A stretch of 64,000 nucleotides of DNA from Oscillibacter valericigenes Sjm18-20 (lineage in GTDB: Bacteria > Bacillota > Clostridia > Oscillospirales > Oscillospiraceae): positions 1,116,001-1,180,000 of the forward strand of contig AP012044.1 in NCBI GenBank assembly GCA_000283575.1. Reading direction: 5' to 3'. Made by a program: the position numbers and the translations under genes. The notes under the pieces were generated by a model, which saw only the letters and a program-made list of their open reading frames with translations, was not told the origin of the DNA and did not search any database. Shown here one piece after another: positions 55,058 through 63,124 of the stretch (its first letter is position 1; every line of letters starts with the position of its first letter).

Positions 55058-55948
55058 ATGGATCAGATCATGGAGTGTATCCCGAACTTCAGTGAAGGGC
55101 GGAATCTTGAAAAGGTGGAGAAAATCGCGGGCGCCTTCCGCGCAAAGGAAAATGTAAAGCTTCTGGATTACAGCACGGATAAGGACCACAACCGATGCGT
55201 GATTACCGCCGTGGGTGTGCCCGAGGCGTTGCGGGACGCGGTGATTGAGGCCGTCGGAACGGCCACGGCGCTGATCGACATGACGAAACACGACGGCCAG
55301 CACCCCCGCATGGGAGCCACCGACGTGGTGCCCTTTGTCCCCGTGCGGAATTGCACGCTGGAGGATGCGGACCGCATTGCAAAAGAGACGGCCGCCGCCA
55401 TTGCGGAGCGATACGGCGTACCGGTTTTCCTCTATGAAAAGTCCGCCACGGCACCCCACCGGGAAAACCTTGCCTACATCCGCAAGGGCCAGTTCGAGGG
55501 CATGGCGGAGAAAATGAAGGACCCCAAGTGGTGCCCGGACTTCGGCCCGAATACCATCCATCCTACCGCGGGCGTCACCGCCGTGGGCGCCCGGATGCCT
55601 CTGGTGGCGTTTAACATCAATCTCAATACCTCGGATCTCCACATCGCCGACGAGATCGCGCACCGCATCCGCTACATCAACGGCGGCTTCCGGTTCGTGA
55701 AGTCCATGGGGGTGATGCTGGAGGACAGAAACATCGCCCAGGTCTCCATCAACATGACGGATTATACGAGAACCTCTCTCTATCGGGTGTTCGAGACGGT
55801 AAAAATGGAGGCGCAGCAATGGGGCGTCAGCGTGGTGGGTAGCGAGATCATCGGCCTGACGCCTATGGCGGCGCTGGTGGACTGTGCGGAATATTACCTG
55901 CGCATTGAAAACTTCCGTATGGATCAGATTTTGGAGACCCGCCTGTAA
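55058..55948 (+). CDS. ftcD: Glutamate formimidoyltransferase (copy 2)
   Basis: A 296-residue paralogue of the gene at 40766, clearly of the same family but diverged throughout. It keeps the catalytic HPRMGATDVVPFVP, IHPTAGVTAVGARMPLVAFN and LLEDRNIAQVS-like segments (here MLEDRNIAQVSINM). Its start has an AAGGAG site. It is divergent from hutU-hutI and followed by a ureohydrolase, so it forms a second set for formiminoglutamate. Whether it uses another formimino or formyl substrate is open. Confidence 0.94.
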   Translation: MDQIMECIPNFSEGRNLEKVEKIAGAFRAKENVKLLDYSTDKDHNRCVITAVGVPEALRDAVIEAVGTATALIDMTKHDGQHPRMGATDVVPFVPVRNCTLEDADRIAKETAAAIAERYGVPVFLYEKSATAPHRENLAYIRKGQFEGMAEKMKDPKWCPDFGPNTIHPTAGVTAVGARMPLVAFNINLNTSDLHIADEIAHRIRYINGGFRFVKSMGVMLEDRNIAQVSINMTDYTRTSLYRVFETVKMEAQQWGVSVVGSEIIGLTPMAALVDCAEYYLRIENFRMDQILETRL

Positions 55949-56040
55949 TGAAGTGCTTTCCGGAAATTTTCCCGAAAACAGATATACAAACGGTGGAGGC
56001 CGTCCGCTTCCGCCGCGGATGAAAAGGAGATTTTGCTTTT

Positions 56041-56994
56041 ATGCGTCCTGAACTTATCAACCAGCCTATCACGGGCATCTGTTCCTTTGGCCGGTATCCC
56101 ATCTGCCTGGATCTGGACGAGCTGCATGCCGATTTCGGTGTGCTGGGCGTTCCCTACGACATGGGCGTGGGCTTTCTCAGCGGAGCGCGTCTGGGTCCCC
56201 GCCGCATCCGGGAGGCATCCACCCAGTACGGCCGCGGTGAGGAGGGCTACTATGATTATGAGGCGGACGAGCAGATGCTCTCCGCGCCCATCACCATCGC
56301 CGACTGCGGCGATGCCGACGTGCTTCAGGGAGACCGGGAATATTCCTTTAAGTGCGTGGAACGGGCCGTGCGGCGCATCATCCGCGCGGGCAGCATCCCC
56401 ATCGTCATGGGCGGCGACCACTCCGTTACGATCCCAGTGGGCCGGGCGCTGGAGGAATACGGAAAGAAAATCTGTGTGATTCAGTTTGATGCGCATCTGG
56501 ACTGGACCAGCCACGTCGGCCCCCAGTTTCAGGGCAACGGCAGCCCCATGCGGCGGCTTTCTGAGATGGACCACATTGGCGGGATGGTCCAGATCGGCCT
56601 GCGGGGCATGGGCAGCGGCAAGAAGCAGGACTACGACGATGCCCGGGCCTACGGCAGCAAGCTGGTTTCCGCCCGGGAATTGCACGCCAACGGCGTGCCC
56701 TACGTGCTGGACAAGATCCCCGACGCGGAGGCCTATTATATCACCTTCGACATCGACGGCTACGATATGCCGCTTGCCCCCGGGGCGGCCTCCCCGCTGC
56801 CCGGCGGCATTATGTACGATGAGAGTACGGAGATGCTCACCGCCATCTGTAAGACCGGTAAGGTCATCGGCATGGATCTGGTGGAGGTGGCTCCCCAATA
56901 CGACCCCTCCGGCTGTACGGAGCGGCTGGCCGCGCTGACCATGCTGCATGTGATCGCGCAGGTGGGTAAGCAGCTCCACAAAAACGATTGCTGA
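56041..56994 (+). CDS. Ureohydrolase (agmatinase/formimidoylglutamase family)
   Basis: A 317-residue arginase-superfamily enzyme with a binuclear manganese site. Metal ligands are in GGDHSVT (near residue 123), FDAHLDWTSHVG (near 148) and FDIDGYDMPLAPG (near 240). It cleaves a guanidino or formimino group, for example agmatine or formiminoglutamate. Beside ftcD and hut genes, HutG activity (formiminoglutamate to glutamate and formamide) is plausible, but the overall sequence reads closer to agmatinase. An AAGGAG site is about 11 bases before ATG. It would be an alternative route to FtcD. Confidence 0.88.
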   Translation: MRPELINQPITGICSFGRYPICLDLDELHADFGVLGVPYDMGVGFLSGARLGPRRIREASTQYGRGEEGYYDYEADEQMLSAPITIADCGDADVLQGDREYSFKCVERAVRRIIRAGSIPIVMGGDHSVTIPVGRALEEYGKKICVIQFDAHLDWTSHVGPQFQGNGSPMRRLSEMDHIGGMVQIGLRGMGSGKKQDYDDARAYGSKLVSARELHANGVPYVLDKIPDAEAYYITFDIDGYDMPLAPGAASPLPGGIMYDESTEMLTAICKTGKVIGMDLVEVAPQYDPSGCTERLAALTMLHVIAQVGKQLHKNDC

Positions 56995-57057
56995 GCCGGT
57001 CTTACCGGCTGCATTTTCGAAAGAAGCTTCGAATAAGAAAAATAGCGGGAAGTTTGA

Positions 57058-57101
57058 TCCCCGCGGTCTGGAGAGCATATTCTCCGGACCGCGGGATTTT
57101 T
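57058..57101 (+). terminator. Terminator after the ureohydrolase gene
   Basis: A 15-bp stem (57060-57074 with 57081-57095, one G-T pair) is followed by a T-run at 57097-57101. Confidence 0.88.
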
Positions 57102-57192
57102 CAATTGTACATTTTAGAATTTAATGGTACAATAATGGGGAAAATTGCTCAGACCCACCCCCGGCGGAAAACGGAAAAGGACGGGTGCGGAC

Positions 57193-57723
57193 ATGGACTG
57201 TCTGTTTGTCATCGACTATCAAAAGGATTTCGTGGACGGGGCGCTGGGCTTCTCCGGCGCGGAAAAGCTGGACGGAGCCATCGCCGCGCGGGTCCGGGAG
57301 TACGGCCCGGGCCGCGTGTGGTTTACACGGGATACCCATTCGGCGGATTATCTCCATACCCGGGAGGGAAAGCTCCTGCCCGTGGTCCACTGCGTGAGGG
57401 GCACGCCCGGCTGGGAGAACTATGGCGAAACCGCCAAAGCTCTGAAGGAAATGGGCGCAGTGGGTATCGACAAGGCCGCGTTCGGCATGGATACCGGTGA
57501 CCCGACGGTGCTGGCGGCACTGCCGAAGGAGGCGGAGCGCATCGAGCTATGCGGGCTGGTATCCAATATCTGCGTGGTCAGCAACGCGGCGGTGCTCCAG
57601 AGCCGCTATCCACAGGCCCGCATCGTGGTGGACGCGAAGCTTACCGGGAGCTTTGACCCGGCACTCAACGAAAAGACTCTGGATGTGCTGGCGGGATTGC
57701 AGGCGGAGATTCTGAACCGCTGA
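57193..57723 (+). CDS. Isochorismatase-family cysteine hydrolase
   Basis: A 176-residue hydrolase of the nicotinamidase/isochorismatase group. The catalytic triad can be read as Asp in FVIDYQKDFVDG (residue 8), Lys in GIDKAAFGMD (near 97) and Cys in SNICVVSNA (near 129). Cis-peptide and metal positions RDTHSADY and HC follow family spacing. It probably cleaves a small amide, nicotinamide being the commonest substrate. ATG 57193 follows AAAGGAC; an earlier GTG three codons upstream is possible. It stands alone between terminator and the next gene. Confidence 0.88.
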   Translation: MDCLFVIDYQKDFVDGALGFSGAEKLDGAIAARVREYGPGRVWFTRDTHSADYLHTREGKLLPVVHCVRGTPGWENYGETAKALKEMGAVGIDKAAFGMDTGDPTVLAALPKEAERIELCGLVSNICVVSNAAVLQSRYPQARIVVDAKLTGSFDPALNEKTLDVLAGLQAEILNR

Positions 57724-57810
57724 CAGCGCGGTTCTTACCAAGGAGAGCCTACCGTTCGGCGGGAGAACCCGCGGAGACGGATATCAAGATAGAATACAGG
57801 AGGATATTTT

Positions 57811-59412
57811 ATGAAGCTCAGCTTTTTTGGCGCCGATCAGTGCGTCACCGGTAGCTGCCATTGCCTAGAGATCAACGGCAAGACCATCCTGGTAGACTGC
57901 GGTTTGCAGCAGGGACGGGACGAGGTCTCCAACGAGGAATTCCCATTTAACCCCGCAAACGTGGATTATGTGCTGGTGACCCACGCCCACATCGACCACT
58001 CCGGACGCATCCCTAAGCTGATCCGCCAGGGATTCCACGGCGAGATTCTCGCTACCCGCCTCACCGCAGACCTGATGCGCATCATGCTGCTGGACTCCGC
58101 CCACATTCAGGAGCAGGATGCCGAGTGGAAGAACCGCAAGGGCGCGCGGGCGGGACGCGCGCCGGTGGAGCCGCTGTATACCATCGAGGACGCTCAGAAG
58201 GTGGCGGAGTACCTGAAAACCTGTGAGTACGAGGAAGAGATCAACCTGTGCGAGGGCGTACGGGTGAAATTCGTCGATGCCGGACACCTGCTGGGTTCCG
58301 CCTCTATCTGGATGGACCTGAGCGAGGGCGGTGTGGAAAAAACCATTATTTTCTCCGGCGATATCGGCAACGTGGACCAGCCCATCATCCGGGACCCCAT
58401 CCACTTCCACGGGGCGGATTATGTGGTGATGGAGTCCACCTACGGCGACCGAAACCACACGGAGGTCTGGAGTTACACGGACGATCTGGCCAAGATCATC
58501 GACGAGACCATGGCCCGGGGCGGAAACGTGGTGATCCCCTCCTTTGCCGTGGGCCGCACGCAGGAGCTTTTGTACTTTATCCGGGAGATTAAGGATGCAA
58601 AGATGGTGAAGTCCAACCCGGATTTTCCGGTCTACATTGACTCTCCCCTTGCCAGACAGGCCACCCAGATCTTTACCGGAAATCTCCACGGATATCTGGA
58701 CGAGGACGCGCTGAAGCTGGTGGCAGACGGCACGCATATGTTTAACTTCACGAATCTCCGTATGACCGAGACGGTGGATGAATCCCGCGCCCTGAATGAA
58801 GACCGCACGCCCAAGGTCATCATTTCCGCTTCTGGTATGTGCGACGCGGGCCGCATCCGCCACCATCTCAAGCACAACCTCTGGCGTCCCGAGTGCACCG
58901 TCGCCTTCGTGGGCTATCAGGGCGAGGGTACGCTGGGCCGTTTGCTGCTCAACGGCGCAGAGAGCGTCAAAATGTTCGGTGAGGAAATTACCGTCCGGGC
59001 CAAGATCGTGAATTATACCGGCCTTTCCTCCCACGCCGACCGGGATCACCTGCTGAGCTGGATCTCCGACATCAAAGAGCCGAAGCCGCAGCATGTGTTC
59101 GTGGTCCACGGGGATCGGGAGGTAGCTCCCTTCTTTGCCCAGACCATCCAGACCATGGGCTTTACCGCTCACGCTCCGCAGTACACGGAGGTTTACGACC
59201 TGGCCTCCTGCCAGCAGCTTGAGACGGGCTATCTTCCCGAGCGCAAGGCGAAGGTCGTGGAGGGAACCAAAGTCTCCGCGGCGTATGAGCGCTTGGTGGC
59301 CGTCGGCCAGATGGTGGTGGAAGCCATCAAGCGGGCCAGAGGCCGGGACAACAAGAGCCTGGCAAATTTTGCGGACCAGCTGAAAAAGGCTCTGGAGAAG
59401 TGGGAGGCGTAA
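57811..59412 (+). CDS. Beta-CASP metallo-beta-lactamase fold RNase-like protein
   Basis: A 533-residue protein. The metallo-lactamase part has THAHIDHSGRIP (near residues 57-68) and later GDIGNVDQPI. The beta-CASP part has ESTYGDRNH, PSFAVGRTQELLY, SASGMCDAGRIRHH and GLSSHADRDHL. This group includes archaeal CPSF-like and bacterial YhfI/TTHA0252-type exonucleases acting on RNA, unlike RNase J, which is longer. A GGAGGATATTTT site precedes ATG. It is followed by rlmD, an RNA-modification gene. Confidence 0.9.
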   Translation: MKLSFFGADQCVTGSCHCLEINGKTILVDCGLQQGRDEVSNEEFPFNPANVDYVLVTHAHIDHSGRIPKLIRQGFHGEILATRLTADLMRIMLLDSAHIQEQDAEWKNRKGARAGRAPVEPLYTIEDAQKVAEYLKTCEYEEEINLCEGVRVKFVDAGHLLGSASIWMDLSEGGVEKTIIFSGDIGNVDQPIIRDPIHFHGADYVVMESTYGDRNHTEVWSYTDDLAKIIDETMARGGNVVIPSFAVGRTQELLYFIREIKDAKMVKSNPDFPVYIDSPLARQATQIFTGNLHGYLDEDALKLVADGTHMFNFTNLRMTETVDESRALNEDRTPKVIISASGMCDAGRIRHHLKHNLWRPECTVAFVGYQGEGTLGRLLLNGAESVKMFGEEITVRAKIVNYTGLSSHADRDHLLSWISDIKEPKPQHVFVVHGDREVAPFFAQTIQTMGFTAHAPQYTEVYDLASCQQLETGYLPERKAKVVEGTKVSAAYERLVAVGQMVVEAIKRARGRDNKSLANFADQLKKALEKWEA

Positions 59413-59563
59413 GATGCCTGTCCTGTTTGCGGCGGATGTCCGGGAACCCGCGGCCCCTGCTTGGGCGCGCCGGCAGATTTCGGCCTCGCCTTCATCGCCG
59501 AGCTGTCGGACCGGTGAGGCGCGCGCGAAAGCGCACAGCAAATTTTAAAGCAAGGGAACATCT

Positions 59564-60916
59564 ATGGAACGTTTATTGCTGAACAATTTCTATACCGGCA
59601 CGGTGGAGGGCTACTCCAGCGAGGGCCTTGGCATCGTTCGAGTCAACGGCGCGGTGGTATTCGTACCCCGCGCCGTCCGCGGCGAAACGGTGAAGCTGCG
59701 CATTACAAAGGAAATGAAGACCTGCTATGCCGGGGAGATCGAAGGTATTGCGGCGCCCTCGCCGGAGAGGGTGGAGCCGGACTGTGCCTATTTTGGCCGA
59801 TGCGGCGGCTGCGTTTACCGGCATATGAGCTATGCGGAGGAGCTGCGGGCGAAAAAGCAGAAGGTGCAAGATGCGCTGAAGCGCATTGGGGGCCTTGACT
59901 TGCGGGTGGAGGAGATCCTGGGCGCGAGGGACCCGCTCCACTACCGTAACAAGGCCCAGTACCCGGTGGGCCCCGGCGGTGCCGTGGGGTTTTACCGCCA
60001 GCGGAGCCATCAGGTCATCCCTGTGGAGCGCTGCCAGATCTGCGCGCCTGCCGCCGACGCCACCGCCGGTGCTGTGAGCGCCTGGATGAAGAAGTATGGC
60101 GTCCCGGCCTATGACGAGCGGACGGGGAAGGGGTTGGTGCGCCATGTTTACGTCAGGACCAGCCGAAAGGGTGAAAGCCTTTGCTGTGTGGTCCTCAACG
60201 GCAGGACCGCGCCCCGGGAGCCGGAGCTGGCCGCCATGGTTTTAGCCGCCGCGCCGCAGACCGTGGGCGTGGTGCTGAATAGGAACACCCGACGGGGCAA
60301 CGTGATTCTGGGCGACGGATACCGGACGCTCTGGGGACAGGATTTTTTGATGGATGAGTTGTGCGGCCTGCGTTTCAAGCTGTCTGTGCCATCGTTCTAT
60401 CAGGTGAACCGGGAACAGGCGGAGACACTGTACGGCAAGGCCGTGGAGTTTGCAGAGCTGACGGGGATGGAGACGGTACTGGATCTGTACTGCGGCGCGG
60501 GGACCATTACGCTGGCCATGTCAAGAAAAGCAAAGTGGGTCATCGGGGCGGAGATTGTACCAGAGGCAATTGAAAACGCAAGGGAGAACGCCGCGCGGAA
60601 TGGGATTCGGAATGCGGAGTTCTTCTGCGGCGACGCGTCGGATATCGCGGCGAGGCTGGAGAGGGAAGGCCTGCGGCCCGAAGTGATCTGCGTGGACCCG
60701 CCCCGGAAGGGCCTGACGCCGGAGGTGATTGCCGGAGTTGCCGCCATGGGACCGAAGCGGGTGGTATACGTTTCCTGCGATTCCGCCACGCTTGCCCGGG
60801 ACCTGAAGCGGTTCGGAGAGCTTGGCTATCAGGCGGAGCGCGCCGTCGCCGTCGATCTTTTCCCGGGTACTTGCCACGTTGAGACGGTAGTATTGATGTC
60901 AAGGGTAAAAGAGTAA
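59564..60916 (+). CDS. rlmD: 23S rRNA (uracil-C5)-methyltransferase, RlmD/RumA family
   Basis: A 450-residue SAM enzyme. An N-terminal TRAM domain (about 1-58, GTVEGYSSEGLGIVRVNG) precedes an FeS-binding cysteine set (CAYFGRCGGC, later ERCQIC). SAM motifs are VLDLYCGAGTI (near residue 306) and VDPPRKGL, with the catalytic cysteine in VVYVSCDSATLARDL (near 405). Firmicute members methylate U1939 or U747 in 23S rRNA, and which one is not decided. The start has an AAGGGA site. A terminator follows about 90 bases later. Confidence 0.93.
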   Translation: MERLLLNNFYTGTVEGYSSEGLGIVRVNGAVVFVPRAVRGETVKLRITKEMKTCYAGEIEGIAAPSPERVEPDCAYFGRCGGCVYRHMSYAEELRAKKQKVQDALKRIGGLDLRVEEILGARDPLHYRNKAQYPVGPGGAVGFYRQRSHQVIPVERCQICAPAADATAGAVSAWMKKYGVPAYDERTGKGLVRHVYVRTSRKGESLCCVVLNGRTAPREPELAAMVLAAAPQTVGVVLNRNTRRGNVILGDGYRTLWGQDFLMDELCGLRFKLSVPSFYQVNREQAETLYGKAVEFAELTGMETVLDLYCGAGTITLAMSRKAKWVIGAEIVPEAIENARENAARNGIRNAEFFCGDASDIAARLEREGLRPEVICVDPPRKGLTPEVIAGVAAMGPKRVVYVSCDSATLARDLKRFGELGYQAERAVAVDLFPGTCHVETVVLMSRVKE

Positions 60917-61008
60917 ATCTGCGAAAAGTCCGGTAAACAGGTTGTTTGCGGGTTATGATTATCCGGTTTTTGAAAAGTAATGCATATGCTTTTTACCCAA
61001 AAAAGAAA

Positions 61009-61063
61009 AACGCCGGTAAAGTTGAAGACTCTCCATGCTCTTCAAGACTTTACCGGCGTTTGT
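61009..61063. terminator. Long hairpin terminator between rlmD and the alcohol dehydrogenase
   Basis: AACGCCGGTAAAGT..TGAAGA pairs with TCTTCA..ACTTTACCGGCGTT (61009-61028 with 61039-61060). A-rich and T-rich flanks allow use by both convergent genes. The rest of 60917-61237 shows no gene. Confidence 0.85.
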
Positions 61064-61237
61064 TACATAGTTGTGATGTTAAAAGGTGAGTGATAAATCG
61101 GCCTCCGCCCTGCTGCATGCGTGTGACTCTGAACGCTTGCGTGATTTTCCAAAACCGCATTTTCTACAAGACGATGAACCTCTCCCCAAAGAAGCAAGTG
61201 CCTGTAATCAGGGTTTCGATGCGGAGGCGGCCCCCAT

Positions 61238-62296
61238 TTACTTAATAATGACAACGGGCTTGATGAGGTCTCTGGGCTTATCCTTCATCAGCAGGAGGGC
61301 TTTCTCCACTGCATCCAAGCCTTCAAAGCGGTGTGTGATCAGCTTGCTGGTGTCCAGTCTGCGGGTTACCAGCAGAGAGGCCAGCTTTTCCATGCGCAGA
61401 CGGCCACCGGGCATCAGCCCGCCCGCAATCATCTTATGACCCATGCCGCAGCCCCACTCGACACGGGGAATCTGAATGAAGTCACCTTTGCCCAGATAGT
61501 TTACGTTTCCGATCACTCCGCCGGGCTTGAGCATTTTCACGGCCTGGGTAAAGGTGTTTACATCGCCGCCGGCGATGACCACACGGTCAACGCCCTCGCC
61601 ATGGGTCTTTTCCATGATCTGGTCGACAATGTCGCCTTCCCGGTAGTTGATGACGTCCGTCGCTCCATACTCTTTTGCCGCCATTACGCAGTTGGGGCGG
61701 GAGCCTACGGCGTAAAGATAGGACGCGCCGCGAAGCGCCGCTCCGGCGACCGCCATCAGCCCTACGGGCCCGATACCGATGACCACGACCTTGTCACCGA
61801 ACTGGACGTTTGCCAACTCTACGCCGTGGAAGCCGGTGGGTACCATGTCCGACAGCATACATGCCTCCGCCGGGTCAATCCCCTCCGGAAGATGGGCAAG
61901 ATTTCCGTCTGCGTCGTTGACATGGAAGCGCTCCGCAAAAACACCATCCTTGAAATTGGAGAATTTCCATCCCGCCAGCATTCCGCCCGAGTGCATCTGA
62001 TATCCGGCCTGCGCCTCCAGAGAATTCCAGTCCGGCGTAATGGCGGGCACAATCACCCGATCTCCCGGCTTGAAATCCTTCACCAGCTCGCCGACTTCCA
62101 CGACTTCGCCCACCGCTTCGTGACCCAGAATCATGTCCTTGCGTTCTCCGATCGCGCCTTCCCATACCGTATGAATATCAGATGTGCAGGGGGCGAGTGC
62201 AATGGGGCGGCAGATGGCATCCATTGGACCGCACGCCGGTACATCTTTTTCAATCCAGCCTGTTTTTCCGATCCCCAGCATTGCAAGAGCTCTCAT
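61238..62296 (-). CDS. NADP-type zinc secondary alcohol dehydrogenase
   Basis: A 352-residue medium-chain dehydrogenase closely resembling the NADP-dependent isopropanol dehydrogenases of Clostridium beijerinckii and Thermoanaerobacter. Catalytic zinc ligands fit Cys37 (APCTSDIHTVWEG), His59 (GHEAVGEVVEVG) and Asp150 (SDMVPTGFHG). The cofactor loop GSRPNCVMAAKEYGATD keeps the Ser-Arg and Tyr typical of NADP preference. It reduces ketones or oxidises secondary alcohols. ATG follows AAGGAGG, and a strong promoter lies about 50 bases upstream. Confidence 0.94.
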   Translation of the reverse strand: MRALAMLGIGKTGWIEKDVPACGPMDAICRPIALAPCTSDIHTVWEGAIGERKDMILGHEAVGEVVEVGELVKDFKPGDRVIVPAITPDWNSLEAQAGYQMHSGGMLAGWKFSNFKDGVFAERFHVNDADGNLAHLPEGIDPAEACMLSDMVPTGFHGVELANVQFGDKVVVIGIGPVGLMAVAGAALRGASYLYAVGSRPNCVMAAKEYGATDVINYREGDIVDQIMEKTHGEGVDRVVIAGGDVNTFTQAVKMLKPGGVIGNVNYLGKGDFIQIPRVEWGCGMGHKMIAGGLMPGGRLRMEKLASLLVTRRLDTSKLITHRFEGLDAVEKALLLMKDKPRDLIKPVVIIK

Positions 62297-62345
62297 GATT
62301 TTGCCTCCTTATAACCCGTATTGTTAAAAAATTAACTATACATCT

Positions 62346-62374
62346 GCTATACAAAATTCACAAAAATCAGTCAA
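62346..62374 (-). promoter_or_regulatory. Promoter of the alcohol dehydrogenase gene
   Basis: On the minus strand: TTGACT (62374-62369), 17 bases and TATAGC (62351-62346). A dyad GTTAA..TTAAC at 62325-62338 lies in the leader and could be an operator. The spacer to 62696 shows no gene. Confidence 0.75.
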
Positions 62375-62696
62375 GAAAAAATTTGGATTTAGTTGCAACA
62401 GGGAGGTGCACTTGGCACGGGCTTAAAACGACCCGGGCGTACCCATGATTGCAGCGAAATCCCCTTCATTGCATCCAAAGATTTTGTGACAACGCTGCCG
62501 CTGCATAATAGTTTGTAACATTTTTAATTTCCAATACCTTTTGTATAGAAATTACCTCACAGATGGAGGAAAAGCGTAGATGAATTTACGGGCTGTTTGT
62601 GGGCTCTCATCCGGACGATATCAGCAGGTAAGGAAATCACAATACAGGATAATGGCAAATATGGCGGTGCCTAAGAGCGGCATAGTTTATCGGCTG

Positions 62697-62746
62697 TTGA
62701 CATTCTCCTACAAGTGTAGTACTCTGAAATGATACTACACTTGTGG
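62697..62746 (+). promoter_or_regulatory. BlaI-type promoter/operator
   Basis: TTGACA (62697-62702), 17 bases and TACTCT (62720-62725) form the promoter. CTACAAGTGTAG (62708-62719) is a perfect dyad filling the spacer, and CTACACTTGTGG (62735-62746) is a near copy just past the start point, 27 bases away centre to centre. Both fit the TACA-NN-TGTA pattern of BlaI/MecI operators. Confidence 0.85.
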
Positions 62747-62757
62747 GAGCTGATTTT

Positions 62758-63123
62758 TTGTATAATTTGACAGAGGCGGAGTGGTCCGTGTTGGATGTGC
62801 TCTGGAGCGGGGGGCGGTTCTCGCTGGGTGAGGTCGTGGAGGCACTGCGGCCCGTCACGGCATGGAGTCGCAACACGGTCCATACCTATCTGACCCGCAT
62901 GGAAGCGAAGGAGCTTGTGTCGATAGATCGTACTACGGAACCACATGGCTATGCAGCCGCGGTCAGCCGGGAGGACTGCGCGCGCAAGGAGCGAAATACT
63001 TTACTGAATCGGGTCTATGGCGGCGCTGTGGGAGACCTCATTACCGCATTTTTAAAGGAGTCCTCCATTACGCCGCAGGAGCGGAAGCGGCTCCGAAAGC
63101 TATTGGACGATATGGAGGTTTGA
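62758..63123 (+). CDS. BlaI/MecI/CopY-family repressor
   Basis: A 121-residue winged-helix repressor beginning with the family start LYNLTEAEWSVLDVLW and containing SRNTVHTYLTRMEAKELV (recognition helix near residues 40-57). TTG 62758 is chosen because GGGAG lies eight bases upstream; a GTG 15 bases earlier overlaps the second operator and has no site. It should bind the two dyads in its own promoter and be released when the downstream membrane protease cleaves it. The inducer may be a beta-lactam or another cell wall or metal signal. Confidence 0.9.
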   Translation: MYNLTEAEWSVLDVLWSGGRFSLGEVVEALRPVTAWSRNTVHTYLTRMEAKELVSIDRTTEPHGYAAAVSREDCARKERNTLLNRVYGGAVGDLITAFLKESSITPQERKRLRKLLDDMEV

Positions 63124-63124
63124 C

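Noticed and set aside
57865..59541. 558-codon minus-strand frame opposite the beta-CASP gene
   Set aside because: A shadow frame: no family features, no ribosome site, and the plus-strand gene has complete motifs.
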